From an uncultured Ruminococcus sp. (GTDB lineage: Bacteria; Bacillota; Clostridia; Oscillospirales; Ruminococcaceae), in NCBI GenBank assembly GCA_910579835.1, contig CAJTWQ010000021.1, positions 1-30,183 of the forward strand: DNA of 30,183 nt, given 5' to 3'. The notes below the pieces were generated by a model. The model was not told the DNA's origin and did not search any database. It saw only the letters and a list, made by a program, of their open reading frames with translations. This document shows positions 7,738 through 16,635 of this stretch, piece by piece (positions within the stretch are counted from its first letter, which is position 1; each line of letters opens with the position of its first letter). A program made the translations under genes and the position numbers.

Positions 7738-7766
7738 ATTATACCTCAGTTTTATATATTTTTCAA
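7738..7766 (-). promoter_or_regulatory. Promoter implying a leaderless metallophosphoesterase mRNA
   Basis: TTGAAA (7761-7766) and TATAAT (7738-7743) on the minus strand are exactly 17 bp apart. Only 7 bases separate the -10 box from the ATG at 7730, so transcription should begin at or next to the start codon. Confidence 0.7.
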
Positions 7767-7811
7767 GAGATTTTGCATTTATTTTGCATATTTTCAGATG
7801 ATAAGACCGTC

Positions 7812-7836
7812 AAAAAAGCCGCAGAATATTGCGGCT
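7812..7836 (-). terminator. Intrinsic terminator after ttcA
   Basis: A 7-bp GC-rich stem, AGCCGCA (7817-7823) with TGCGGCT (7830-7836), has a 6-nt loop and is followed on the minus strand by a run of T (complement of the A run at 7812-7817). It closes the ychF-ttcA unit. Confidence 0.9.
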
Positions 7837-7846
7837 CCTGATTGGT

Positions 7847-8683
7847 TCATTTCGTTCCCTTTACGGAGATTCCCTCGTCATAATCATCAAGAAAACTGTG
7901 ATACTTGTTACCGTCATGATAGGAAATAATCTTCCGCAAATTGACGTTTTCAGCGCTGCGAAAGATATTCATATCTACGGCAGAATTTGATTTTCTCAAT
8001 TGATTAAGGAGAATTTTGATTTCCGCCCTCTTCGAACCTTTGTCGTTTTTTTCAGCAATACGGCATGCGCATCGCGAAAAATTCAGCCCCGTCTCCGACT
8101 GCCATTCCAGTATACTGCTTTCACGAACAAGATAAAGCGGGCGTATAAGCTCCATTCCAGAATAATTCTCGCTGTGCAGCTTTGGCAGCATAGTCTGCAT
8201 CTGAGAACCATAAAGCATGCCCATGAGGATAGTTTCTATTACATCGTCGAAATGATGACCTAGGGCAATTTTATTGCATCCCATTTCATGCGCTTGTTTA
8301 TACAGCCAGCCTCTTCTCAGCCGTGAGCACAGAAAACATGGATTTTTGGCTGACTTTCCGACAGAATCGAAAATTTTTGTCCGGTGCATTTCAATACTTA
8401 TGCCCAATGATTCACCGTTTTGAAGAATGGCTTCTCTGATTTCTGGTGTATATCCGGGATCCATTGCCAGAAATTTTACCTGAAAAGCAGGCTTTCCGTA
8501 GCTGTGGAGCAGCTTCATACAATTTGCCAGCAGCATTGAATCCTTACCGCCTGAAATGCATACGGCTATGCTGTCTCCGGGCTGAATCATACTATATTGA
8601 TTAATCCCCTTGTTAAACGGTTTCCAGATGTGCTTTTTGAAACTGAAATCAGACATTGAAACGAAAGAGGACAATATCTCCAT
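7847..8683 (-). CDS. TtcA-family PP-loop tRNA thiolation protein
   Basis: TtcA proteins adenylate cytidine 32 of certain tRNAs through a PP-loop and then add sulfur using a [4Fe-4S] cluster. The 278-residue protein has the PP-loop SGGKDS (about 44-49), the conserved CFLCSRLRRG pair of cysteines, GHHFDDVIET, and a third cysteine region CAC before the C-terminal tail, matching the TtcA cluster ligands. It overlaps the end of ychF: the ATG at 8683 gives a 35-base overlap, and an alternative ATG at 8656 overlaps by 8 bases. Neither has a strong ribosome site, so translation is probably coupled to ychF. In Clostridia such TtcA-like proteins are not always proven to act on C32, so the exact tRNA target is inference. 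Confidence 0.85.
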   Translation of the reverse strand: MEILSSFVSMSDFSFKKHIWKPFNKGINQYSMIQPGDSIAVCISGGKDSMLLANCMKLLHSYGKPAFQVKFLAMDPGYTPEIREAILQNGESLGISIEMHRTKIFDSVGKSAKNPCFLCSRLRRGWLYKQAHEMGCNKIALGHHFDDVIETILMGMLYGSQMQTMLPKLHSENYSGMELIRPLYLVRESSILEWQSETGLNFSRCACRIAEKNDKGSKRAEIKILLNQLRKSNSAVDMNIFRSAENVNLRKIISYHDGNKYHSFLDDYDEGISVKGTK

Positions 8684-9743
8684 CCTGCATTATATATTCC
8701 TTGCCTTCCAGACGGACAAGACCTTTTTCCTTTGCAGAGGCCATAGTCCCGCACTCTATGAGATCGTTAAATGAGATGACCTCGGCACGAATAAAGCCTT
8801 TTTCAAAATCAGTATGAATCTTTCCTGCTGCCTGGGGAGCTTTTGTTCCTTTAGTAATAGTCCAGGCACGAACTTCCTGTTTGCCAGCGGTAAGATATGA
8901 AATAAGTCCAAGCAGAGAATATCCCTCTTTAATAATTCTGTTAAGACCTGATACCTCAAGACCAAGCTCGCCAAGAAACATTGTCTTTTCTTCGTCCTCC
9001 ATATCTGATATTTCGGCTTCGATCTGAGCGCAGATAGGCAGAACGGCAGAATGCTCCTCTTCTGCCAGCGCTTTAACCTGCTGATAATTTTCGTTGGTTT
9101 CGATATTGTTTACAAAATCGTCCTCACTAAGATTAGCTGCGTATATAACAGGCTTTGCGGAAAGCAGAGGCGTTGACTTAATAAGCTCCTTCTCATCTTT
9201 TGTAAACTCAAAAGATCTTGCTGATTTTCCGTTTTCCAGATGTGTTTTGAGACGTTCCAGAAAGTCAATTTCAATGAGATATTTCTTATCGCCCTTAACA
9301 GCCTTTTTTGCACGGTCAATACGGCGTTCGATCATTTCTATATCGGAGAAAATAAGCTCTAAATTGATAGTTTCAATATCACGGAGGGGATTTATAGAAC
9401 CGTCAACATGTATAATATTTGTATCCTCAAAACAACGTACAACATGAACTATAGCGTCTACCTCGCGAATATCTGCAAGAAATTTATTTCCAAGTCCTTC
9501 TCCCTTTGAAGCTCCCTTGACAAGACCGGCAATATCTACAAATTCCAATGTTGCCGGAGTAAATTTATCAGGTTCGTACATTTCAGCCAGCTTGTCAAGA
9601 CGTTCATCAGGAACTGAAACAATGCCGACGTTCTTTTCAATCGTGCAGAACGGATAGTTTGCCGATTCTGCTCCGGCGTTTGTAAGTGCGTTAAAGAGTG
9701 TGCTTTTGCCTACATTGGGCAGACCAACCATACCAAGCTTCAT
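8649..9743 (-). CDS. ychF: Redox-regulated ribosome-binding ATPase YchF
   Basis: YchF/OLA1 is an Obg-family P-loop protein that binds ribosomes and prefers ATP over GTP. The 364-residue length fits bacterial YchF. Visible motifs are GLPNVGKST (P-loop), FVDIAGLVKGASKGEGLGN (the DxxG switch region) and, in place of the GTPase NKxD, ANLSED, the NxxE variant that explains the ATP preference. The middle helical arm (about 120-190) and the C-terminal TGS domain (ending in YIMQDGDIVLFRF) are complete. The ATG at 9743 is chosen over the TTG at 9755, which touches the AAAGGAA ribosome site; YchF proteins normally start MKLGxVGLPNVGKS. It has its own promoter and overlaps ttcA downstream. Confidence 0.95.
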   Translation of the reverse strand: MKLGMVGLPNVGKSTLFNALTNAGAESANYPFCTIEKNVGIVSVPDERLDKLAEMYEPDKFTPATLEFVDIAGLVKGASKGEGLGNKFLADIREVDAIVHVVRCFEDTNIIHVDGSINPLRDIETINLELIFSDIEMIERRIDRAKKAVKGDKKYLIEIDFLERLKTHLENGKSARSFEFTKDEKELIKSTPLLSAKPVIYAANLSEDDFVNNIETNENYQQVKALAEEEHSAVLPICAQIEAEISDMEDEEKTMFLGELGLEVSGLNRIIKEGYSLLGLISYLTAGKQEVRAWTITKGTKAPQAAGKIHTDFEKGFIRAEVISFNDLIECGTMASAKEKGLVRLEGKEYIMQDGDIVLFRFNV

Positions 9744-9765
9744 TTTAAATAACAATTCCTTTCAT

Positions 9766-9794
9766 TTTATAGGTATTAAATAATCTTTTCTCAA
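9766..9794 (-). promoter_or_regulatory. Promoter for ychF-ttcA
   Basis: TTGAGA (9789-9794) and TATAAA (9766-9771) on the minus strand are 17 bp apart, with the -10 box ending 22 bases before the ychF ATG. Confidence 0.6.
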
Positions 9795-9824
9795 ATCTGT
9801 ATATCTGATTTAATCAGAGCTACT

Positions 9825-12566
9825 TTAATTGTTGTTGTGTGAGATTCGTCTGTTGTTCACAAGAGAGTTTACAACACTGCTGCGAATAATTATATCTCCG
9901 TCAGATGTGCCGAGATCCTTTGGATTAGAAGCCAGAATACTCATTGTGACAGCCGAGTCAATAAGAGCAACGCCGCCTGAGCCGGAAATATCACCAATAC
10001 CAGCAACATCGTCGCCCTCGGAGTCGATAATTATTTCTGAATCCTGAATTCTTGTATTTACGCTGCCTCTGCAGGTACCTATGCATGTATGCCTAGCCGA
10101 ACGCATTTTCATGCTGACCTTGCCTTTCTCTATAAAAATGCTGCCCTCGCCTTCTTCAAGAATTCCGATACCAATGGCCTGAGCGCCTGTACAGCTTATG
10201 TATATATCGGAGGCTGACGAAGTAATCGATGCAATACCGCTGAGACTGCCGATTCCGGCAACCTTAATGCCCGACATATTAATATCAAGGCTGCATTTAT
10301 CGTATATATTTATATCTGCATCTCCGTGAAAGCTTCCGATAGCAAGACCATTGTGAGTATGCATAAGAAGTTTTATTTTTCCAGAAAGCAGGTTGATCTC
10401 CGATTCGTTTTCATTGTATCCGCCGCCGATACACAAGCATTCGTTGCCATTTGATATGATCTCAAGAGTACCAGCTGTATTTATGGTTATATCACCGTAC
10501 CCGTGATCGTAATCATTGCCGATGCCGATGCCTTCGGAAGCGTTGCCGTCAATAGTCAGAGAGCCTTTTCCGATCAGCTCAAACTGAGAGCCCATAGGAA
10601 CATATATTCCTGAATATCCAAGCCTATTGCTTTTGACAATATTAAGACAGAGACGTGCATATTCGCCTACAGAAATTGTCGGTTTACCGTTCCCGCTGAT
10701 AATGTTGACGTTTTTCAGAGTCAAGTCGCAGCTGTGATTATCCATAATAAAGATATTCATATTTACCGGTTTATCCGAGTCACCCACAACGGTAAGCCTG
10801 CTTTGATAAATATGTATATCCGTGTACTTTTCAAGTGCAAGTTTAATAATATCTATTTCAGAATCGTTTCTTGCAGCGTAAATCTTTTTAACTCCATTTG
10901 GACGGACTTCGAGATTTGTCTTTATTATCTCATCCTTGACATCTGCTGCAATGCTGTTCAGAAACAGCGGCTTGGGCTTTGAAGTCACATATCCCTGAAC
11001 CAGATCAACCCCTAATCGAATAACTGTTTTAAGCTCCTGGAGCGTTTCAACACCCTCTGCAAGTGATTGAAGCTGATTATCTTGACAGAATTCAATTACT
11101 GAGGTAACAAGCTGCTGTTTTTTCAGATCGTTCTGTATATCACTGATAAGAGATCGGTCTATCTTAATGTAGTCAGGGGAATATTTAAGCAAATTGGAGC
11201 TGTTCGCATATCCAGCCCCATAGTCGTCGATCGCAAGCTGAGCATGAACAAATCCGCAGCGTTTTTTCAAAAGCTCAATTTCACTGCGTGTGGCAGCGCT
11301 GTTTTCTACAATTTCAATAACGCATTTTTCAAGAAGTTCGCCGTATGTAAGATATAACTCATTATAATCGTCATCAGTAAGCAGACTGTTAGGCAGACAA
11401 TTTATAAAAAGCTTTTTGGTTTCAAAAACCTGTTGATTATCACTGAGTATTTTCAGTGTATTGAAAAAAGTATGCTTCTCAATTTCATAAAGAGTTCTTT
11501 GTGCATCTGCTATTTTCAGTATCTGAGCCGGAGTCATTTTAATATCGCCGGGGGTTCGCATGAGCGCTTCATATGCAACTATTTCTCCAGTATTAGTCTC
11601 CACTATAGGTTGGAAATAGTATGAGAGAAGATTTTCGCGTATTATTTTAGAGAAAAGAAGAGCGTTTTTGTATGAATCCTTTTCGCGTATATAATTTTCT
11701 TCTGAAAACCAGTTTATAACGCAGCGGCGATCAGTTCTTGCCTCGTACAGAGCAAATTCGGAATAATTGACCAGCATATTAAAATCTGATGCTTCTTCAG
11801 GAAACGATGAACACCCAATAGAAAGGCTGAGACGGCTTTTGTCTGAGATGTCAATAATTTCACCGAAATCATCTGTAAGAACACAATTCTGAACGGCTTC
11901 ATCCATGCTGTTCAATATATTGTAAATAGTCATTTTATCACAATCACAGAAAAATGCACATATTTCGTAATTTGACTTTGAGCCGATAATAATGCTGTCA
12001 GAGGAAAAACCTTTAATGGTTTCGGAAACTGAGGTAAGGCAGCTGTTAGCGCTGTCAACCGTCAGATAAGACCCCAGCTTATCCAGACCATTCACATAGA
12101 GAGTAGCCAGGCAGCAATGTTTCACCTCCGGCATAATTTTTCTGACTTTTTGTGAAAAAGACGGATAAGACAAAAGACGGGTAACGGGATCAAGTTCCGC
12201 AAATCGGTCAGGCTTGCTTATCTCGTTCATTCGTCTGGAAAAATCCTGTACAAAACCCAGCCATTCATCGCTGCTTTCGTAAATATTCATTTTTATGTAT
12301 CGAGTTACACTGCCGTTTTGGAACCTATAAATGTGCTTTTGTCCCTCCACGGGATTTTTTGAAATTTTTTCCAGAAGATTAAAAAATTCAAATTCATTCA
12401 TTTTCCCGGTATGACAGGAAAGCATACGACGCGCTTCTCCGTCAAGATACGCTGTCTTTTCCTTTGCGATATACATAAAAGCGCCGATATTTCCAACGAA
12501 CTGCTGAAATATAAGCCAATCGCGGCTTAGTTCAGGAGGACTTTTTTCCAGATTAAAAATACTCAT
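9825..12566 (-). CDS. EAL-domain c-di-GMP phosphodiesterase fused to a glycine-rich beta-helix-like repeat domain
   Basis: This 913-residue protein has no signal peptide or membrane segment. Residues 1-115 look PAS-like. Residues 120-285 are a GGDEF-type fold with a dead signature (KSNYE at 197-201). Residues 300-540 are an EAL domain with all key residues: EALMR (333-337), N389, EIVE (418-421), DDYGAGY (447-453), K468/D470, AEGVE (503-507) and QGY (524-526). It should therefore hydrolyse c-di-GMP. Residues about 560-910 form a Gly/Ile/Ser-rich domain with seven IG-centred repeats near 681, 712, 743, 772, 800, 829 and 857 (period 28-31). They resemble the GAGIGGG-type beta-solenoid repeats of clostridial surface proteins. 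Such a module on a cytosolic phosphodiesterase is very unusual. The ATG has GGAG at 5-base spacing. Confidence 0.85.
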   Translation of the reverse strand: MSIFNLEKSPPELSRDWLIFQQFVGNIGAFMYIAKEKTAYLDGEARRMLSCHTGKMNEFEFFNLLEKISKNPVEGQKHIYRFQNGSVTRYIKMNIYESSDEWLGFVQDFSRRMNEISKPDRFAELDPVTRLLSYPSFSQKVRKIMPEVKHCCLATLYVNGLDKLGSYLTVDSANSCLTSVSETIKGFSSDSIIIGSKSNYEICAFFCDCDKMTIYNILNSMDEAVQNCVLTDDFGEIIDISDKSRLSLSIGCSSFPEEASDFNMLVNYSEFALYEARTDRRCVINWFSEENYIREKDSYKNALLFSKIIRENLLSYYFQPIVETNTGEIVAYEALMRTPGDIKMTPAQILKIADAQRTLYEIEKHTFFNTLKILSDNQQVFETKKLFINCLPNSLLTDDDYNELYLTYGELLEKCVIEIVENSAATRSEIELLKKRCGFVHAQLAIDDYGAGYANSSNLLKYSPDYIKIDRSLISDIQNDLKKQQLVTSVIEFCQDNQLQSLAEGVETLQELKTVIRLGVDLVQGYVTSKPKPLFLNSIAADVKDEIIKTNLEVRPNGVKKIYAARNDSEIDIIKLALEKYTDIHIYQSRLTVVGDSDKPVNMNIFIMDNHSCDLTLKNVNIISGNGKPTISVGEYARLCLNIVKSNRLGYSGIYVPMGSQFELIGKGSLTIDGNASEGIGIGNDYDHGYGDITINTAGTLEIISNGNECLCIGGGYNENESEINLLSGKIKLLMHTHNGLAIGSFHGDADINIYDKCSLDINMSGIKVAGIGSLSGIASITSSASDIYISCTGAQAIGIGILEEGEGSIFIEKGKVSMKMRSARHTCIGTCRGSVNTRIQDSEIIIDSEGDDVAGIGDISGSGGVALIDSAVTMSILASNPKDLGTSDGDIIIRSSVVNSLVNNRRISHNNN

Positions 12567-12656
12567 AACTACTCCATTTTCCGCATATCATTGATCATGG
12601 GATTATGCGGAGCTGCATTGAACGGTTGCAGCGACCGTAATTTCCGGATATATACA
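12567..12656 (-). other. Structured 5' leader of the EAL/beta-helix gene
   Basis: About 90 transcribed bases precede the start codon. ACCGT and ACGGT (plus-strand 12634-12638 and 12622-12626) can form a 5-bp stem whose loop TGCAGC (12627-12632) is complementary to GCTGCA at 12612-12617, the geometry of an H-type pseudoknot. A further stem, CCGCATA (12581-12587) with TATGCGG (12604-12610), sits just before the ribosome site. No known c-di-GMP riboswitch consensus was recognised. Confidence 0.4.
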
Positions 12657-12662
12657 TATATT

Positions 12663-12691
12663 ATTATACAGCTTTGCGCTTGTAAAGTCAA
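12663..12691 (-). promoter_or_regulatory. Promoter for the EAL/beta-helix gene
   Basis: TTGACT (12686-12691) and TATAAT (12663-12668) on the minus strand are 17 bp apart. Transcription should start near 12656, leaving the structured leader described separately. Confidence 0.8.
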
Positions 12692-12740
12692 TAGTTTGTC
12701 TGGAATTCCACGGAAATCAATTTACAAAACAGGCTCCTAT

Positions 12741-12769
12741 AAAAAATCCGCCCTGATTTTACAGGACGG
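12741..12769 (-). terminator. Intrinsic terminator after rpoD
   Basis: An 8-bp stem with one G-T wobble, CCGCCCTG (12748-12755) with CAGGACGG (12762-12769), is followed on the minus strand by ATTTTTT. It ends the dnaG-rpoD transcript. Confidence 0.9.
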
Positions 12770-12787
12770 AGCAGATGTATGTATAAA

Positions 12788-13870
12788 TCAGTCAAGGAAA
12801 TCCTTGACCTTTTTACTCCGGCTGGGATGCCGAAGCTTTCTCAGAGCCTTTGCCTCAATCTGACGAATACGTTCGCGGGTAACGTCAAAGCGCTGTCCCA
12901 CTTCTTCAAGAGTCCGGGATTTTCCGTCCTCCAGTCCAAATCTTAATTTAAGAACCTTGGCTTCACGATCGGTTAAAGTTGAAAGAACCTCGTTAAGCTG
13001 TTCTCTCAGCAGCGTATGTGAAGCTGCCTCTGCCGGCGCAGGCGCATCGTTATCGGGGATAAAATCGCCAAGATGACTGTCCTCCTCCTCACCTATAGGA
13101 GTTTCAAGCGAAACCGGATCCTGAGCCACGCGCATGATTTCACGAACCTTGTCTACAGGCATATTGATCTTTTCTGCAATCTCTTCAGGACTTGGATCGT
13201 GACCGTTCTCATGAAGCAGCTGGCTCGATACCTTCTTTACCTTTGTAATAGTTTCGACCATATGAACAGGAATACGTATAGTTCTTGCCTGATCGGCTAT
13301 TGCCCTTGTAATGGCCTGACGTATCCACCATGTAGCATATGTGGAAAATTTGAATCCCTTAGTATAATCAAATTTTTCAACAGCCTTGATAAGACCGAGA
13401 TTTCCCTCCTGAATAAGATCGAGAAACTGCATTCCCCTGCCTACATATTTCTTGGCAATACTTACGACAAGACGCAGATTTGCTTCAGAAAGTCGTTTCT
13501 TTGCATACGGATCACCTTTCGCCATTCTCTGGGCGAGCTCGATTTCCTCCTCTGTGGTGAGAAGCGGAACACGCCCGATCTCCTTGAGGTAGATCTTTAC
13601 AGGATCGTCAATAGCGATTCCTTCAGTAGAAAGAGCCAGTTCCAGATCATCGGTCAGATTTGAATCGAGGCCTATCTTCAAATCTGCGTCAATATTCATA
13701 TCCTCGACGATCTCAATGTTAAGATTTTCGCAGTTATCATAGAAGGTATTGATCTGGTCAACGTCAAAATCCATTTCTTCGAGAGCGTCTGTAATTTCCT
13801 TAGTTGTCAGCTTTCCGTTAGTTTTTCCCTGTTCCATAAGGGCGTCAATGGTGTTTCTTTTGTTTTCCAT
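12788..13870 (-). CDS. rpoD: Primary sigma factor RpoD (SigA)
   Basis: This is the housekeeping sigma-70 that directs RNA polymerase to the TTGACA/TATAAT promoters seen across the window. The 360-residue length is typical for Firmicutes, with a short acidic region 1.1. Regions 1.2 (DDPVKIYLKEIGRVPLLT), 2.1-2.4 (NLRLVVSIAKKY, GLIKAVEKFDYTKGFKFSTY, ATWWIRQAI), 3 (IRIPVHMVETI) and 4.2 (TLEEVGQRFDVTRERIRQIE) are all intact. The start is the ATG at 13870 with a perfect AGGAGG six bases upstream; that site overlaps the dnaG stop codon (TAGGAGG), so the two are coupled with a 10-bp gap. A heat-shock or growth-phase promoter inside dnaG is possible but was not identified. Confidence 0.98.
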   Translation of the reverse strand: MENKRNTIDALMEQGKTNGKLTTKEITDALEEMDFDVDQINTFYDNCENLNIEIVEDMNIDADLKIGLDSNLTDDLELALSTEGIAIDDPVKIYLKEIGRVPLLTTEEEIELAQRMAKGDPYAKKRLSEANLRLVVSIAKKYVGRGMQFLDLIQEGNLGLIKAVEKFDYTKGFKFSTYATWWIRQAITRAIADQARTIRIPVHMVETITKVKKVSSQLLHENGHDPSPEEIAEKINMPVDKVREIMRVAQDPVSLETPIGEEEDSHLGDFIPDNDAPAPAEAASHTLLREQLNEVLSTLTDREAKVLKLRFGLEDGKSRTLEEVGQRFDVTRERIRQIEAKALRKLRHPSRSKKVKDFLD

Positions 13871-13880
13871 AAAAATCCTC

Positions 13881-15623
13881 CTATTTTTTATTTTTGGATT
13901 TAAAAAGATCGCGCAGATCATCGTCGCTCATATTATTTCTGTCTGATAAACTGAAATTTTTAAGAACGTTTACACAGTCGGCAAAAACGCTCCGATTTAC
14001 TGTAAATTCACGATTCATTACATCTATCCGGCTTATTCTTCCCATTTCTTCGTCAGAAAATTCATCTGCAAGGAGAGAAAATGTAAATTTCTCTGCAATT
14101 TTCATTTTTTTCAAAAGAGCCGTATAAAGCTTTCTGTTCAAAGGTGTTATGAATATATCAGGCGGTGCATCCCTTTCAATCTCGGCTGCTTCGGATGGAT
14201 GTTTAAGCAGGAAATAAATAATATTTTCCTCCGCCCGCGCTTCTTTTTTATGGGATGATGCCTCCGGATTAAGGTCGTCGCGGCTATAGGCTGCCTTAGA
14301 TGTAATATTCCGCCATTCTGATTTTTTTTCTGTCTGGTAATTTTTCTTGAGAAGACCGTCTATATGAGTTTTGAGCACATCTGTCGGTATATCACATTTC
14401 CGTGAAGTCCTCGATATGTAAACCTCGCGCTCCAGAGGAGATTCAATGGATGCAAGTACCTTTGAAGCACGTTTCAGCAGCTCTACACGTCCTGCTTCGG
14501 TGGAAAGATCAAGTCCATCTTCACATTTGTCAAGCATAAAGTCATTGGCATCATGAGAACCGTCAATGAGCATTTTAAATCTGTCGCGGCCGAATTTTTT
14601 TATATACTCATCAGGATCCTTAGCGCCTTCCATATGCAGAATTCTGGTTCTGATACCGACATCTGCGAAATGATTTACAGCCTTCTGCGTAGCCTTTTGA
14701 CCTGCGCCGTCGCTGTCATAGGCTATAATAACTTCTTCTGAATAATGACTCATAAGGCGTGCCTGATCTGGAGTGATAGCCGTTCCGAGCGTAGCGACGA
14801 CATTCTCAAAACCTGCTTGATTCACGGCAATAACATCCATATATCCTTCACAAAGTATGAGCCGTTTTGTATCGGCGTTTTTTGCAAAATTCATAGAGAA
14901 CAAATTAGAGCCTTTATCAAATACCGGAGTAGCTCCAGTATTCAAATATTTTGGCAGAGAACCGTCAAGAACACGTCCGCCGAAGCCAATGATATTTCCG
15001 CGGAGGTCAATAATAGGGAACATGACGCGCTTACGAAATATATCAAATATACCGCCTTTTTTTGAACGTGATCCGAGCCATGCGTCAGCAATCTCATCAT
15101 CGGAATAGCCTTTAGAACGAAGCATATCCGTGAGAGCGTTCCATGAATCGGGAGCATATCCCAGACCGTACTTCTTAATTGTCTGAGGGGAGAGCCTGCG
15201 TTCTGCAAAATATTTCAGTCCTGATTTATCATTTCCTTTTATAAGCTGGATATAAAAGAAATTTGCAGCCAGACGATTCATTTCATAAATACGCGTTTTT
15301 CGCTTTGCCAGCTGGCTGTCCCGTGAATTTTCCTTTGGGATTTCAAGCCCGGAACGCTGTGCCAGAAGCTTGACAGCTTCGGTAAAGTCCAAGTTTTCGA
15401 TCTTCATTATAAATGTTATAACATCTCCGCCGGCGCCGCAGCCAAAACAGTAAAAGCTCTGCGTATCGGTAAAAACAGTACAAGACGGAGTTTTTTCCGA
15501 GTGAAACGGACAGGAACAGATGTAATTTCTGCCGCGGCGGATGATATTAACATAAGCTCCCATAACAGTATCAATAGGATTAGCTGTTCGGAGCCTGTAA
15601 ATAAACTCATCGTTTTTTTGCAT
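13881..15623 (-). CDS. dnaG: DNA primase DnaG
   Basis: DnaG makes the RNA primers for replication. The 580-residue protein has the N-terminal CHC2 zinc finger (C38, H41, C59, C62), the RNA-polymerase core with a TOPRIM fold (E259 in CEGYMDV and the DSD metal pair at 303-305), and a C-terminal helicase-binding domain (about 440-580) that is poorly conserved, as usual. AGAGGAG lies 5 bases before the ATG. It is preceded at 12 bp by the dGTPase gene and followed by rpoD, the classic macromolecular-synthesis arrangement of Firmicutes. Confidence 0.97.
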   Translation of the reverse strand: MQKNDEFIYRLRTANPIDTVMGAYVNIIRRGRNYICSCPFHSEKTPSCTVFTDTQSFYCFGCGAGGDVITFIMKIENLDFTEAVKLLAQRSGLEIPKENSRDSQLAKRKTRIYEMNRLAANFFYIQLIKGNDKSGLKYFAERRLSPQTIKKYGLGYAPDSWNALTDMLRSKGYSDDEIADAWLGSRSKKGGIFDIFRKRVMFPIIDLRGNIIGFGGRVLDGSLPKYLNTGATPVFDKGSNLFSMNFAKNADTKRLILCEGYMDVIAVNQAGFENVVATLGTAITPDQARLMSHYSEEVIIAYDSDGAGQKATQKAVNHFADVGIRTRILHMEGAKDPDEYIKKFGRDRFKMLIDGSHDANDFMLDKCEDGLDLSTEAGRVELLKRASKVLASIESPLEREVYISRTSRKCDIPTDVLKTHIDGLLKKNYQTEKKSEWRNITSKAAYSRDDLNPEASSHKKEARAEENIIYFLLKHPSEAAEIERDAPPDIFITPLNRKLYTALLKKMKIAEKFTFSLLADEFSDEEMGRISRIDVMNREFTVNRSVFADCVNVLKNFSLSDRNNMSDDDLRDLFKSKNKK

Positions 15624-15635
15624 GACCGCTCCTCT

Positions 15636-16631
15636 TTATTTCCAGAATTTAGGAACAAAAAGCTCTGTATAGAGATCAACAGCGTATTCGTCGCTCATTC
15701 CGGAGATATAGTCGCATACGGCGCGATGGCTGTCAGTTTTCTTCATAATCTCCTGATATTCTCCGGGCAGCAGACGACTGTTTTCAATAAAAAATGAGTA
15801 AAGCTTTTTTACAAGAAGCTCTGCTTTCGACTCTTCCTGCTTAGCAGCCGGATTGTTGTAAACCTTTTCAAACATGAAAGTCCTCAGGTCATCATGAGCC
15901 TTTCGTATTTCCGGAGAAAAGTCGATATTTTCAGGGCCGTGCTCAATTACTGAAGCAATAAGCGCAGTAATTCTTTTTGTCTTTGTATCACCGAGAATTC
16001 TTACGCAGTCTTCCGGAAGTTCCTCGGAAAAAAGAATTCCGGCACGTATAGAATCCTCTATATCATGATTTATGTAAGCTATTGTGTCGGCTAAACGGAC
16101 AATACATCCTTCCTTTGTGTCGGCATTCATGTTAGTATGACATTCAATACCATTGCGTACGGCTAAAGTAAGGTTAAGGCCATGTCCATTTTTTTCAATT
16201 TCATCAACCACACGGACGCTTTGCAAATAATGTTTGAATCCGTGAGGACATATTTCATTGAGAACGGCTTCGCCGCAATGACCAAAAGGAGAATGACCAA
16301 GATCATGACCTAGAGCGACAGCCTCTGTCAAGTCCTCATTCATTCCCATACCCCTGGAAATAGTACGAGCAATCTGCGATACTTCCAAAGTATGGGTGAG
16401 TCTGGTTCTGTAATGATCTCCTACAGGAGAAAGAAATACCTGAGTTTTACGCTTGAGGCGGCGGAATGAGTTGCAGTGGAGTATTCTGTCCCTGTCACGC
16501 TGAAACGCAGTTCTATAGGGACATTTTTCTTCCGTGTAAAGCCTTTGTGTAAAGATCTCATCTGTACTTTTGCAGGCATATTCACAGAGAATTCCTGCTT
16601 CCTTTTTTTCTAACAGCTCACGTACAGTCAT
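15636..16631 (-). CDS. dGTP triphosphohydrolase-like HD protein
   Basis: Members of this HD-domain family split dNTPs into nucleoside and tripolyphosphate, and help keep nucleotide pools balanced. The 331-residue protein has an N-terminal Arg-rich motif (FQRDRDRILHCNSFRRLKRK), H in RLTHTLEVS, the HD pair in ALGHDLGHSPFGH, and the distal Asp in DTIAYINHDIED. The ATG at 16631 has GGAGGTGA just upstream inside the end of yigZ; an upstream in-frame ATG at 16667 lacks such support. It sits just before dnaG, as in many clostridia, which fits a role tied to replication. Substrate preference is family-level inference. Confidence 0.93.
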   Translation of the reverse strand: MTVRELLEKKEAGILCEYACKSTDEIFTQRLYTEEKCPYRTAFQRDRDRILHCNSFRRLKRKTQVFLSPVGDHYRTRLTHTLEVSQIARTISRGMGMNEDLTEAVALGHDLGHSPFGHCGEAVLNEICPHGFKHYLQSVRVVDEIEKNGHGLNLTLAVRNGIECHTNMNADTKEGCIVRLADTIAYINHDIEDSIRAGILFSEELPEDCVRILGDTKTKRITALIASVIEHGPENIDFSPEIRKAHDDLRTFMFEKVYNNPAAKQEESKAELLVKKLYSFFIENSRLLPGEYQEIMKKTDSHRAVCDYISGMSDEYAVDLYTELFVPKFWK

Positions 16632-16635
16632 ATGC

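Noticed and set aside
9804..9818. Perfect 15-base palindrome after the EAL/beta-helix gene
   Set aside because: AT-rich and without a T tract, so too weak to call a terminator; it may be chance or a binding site for ychF control.
13073..13663. 196-codon plus-strand frame antisense to rpoD
   Set aside because: It overlaps the highly conserved sigma regions and has no ribosome site or recognisable motif.
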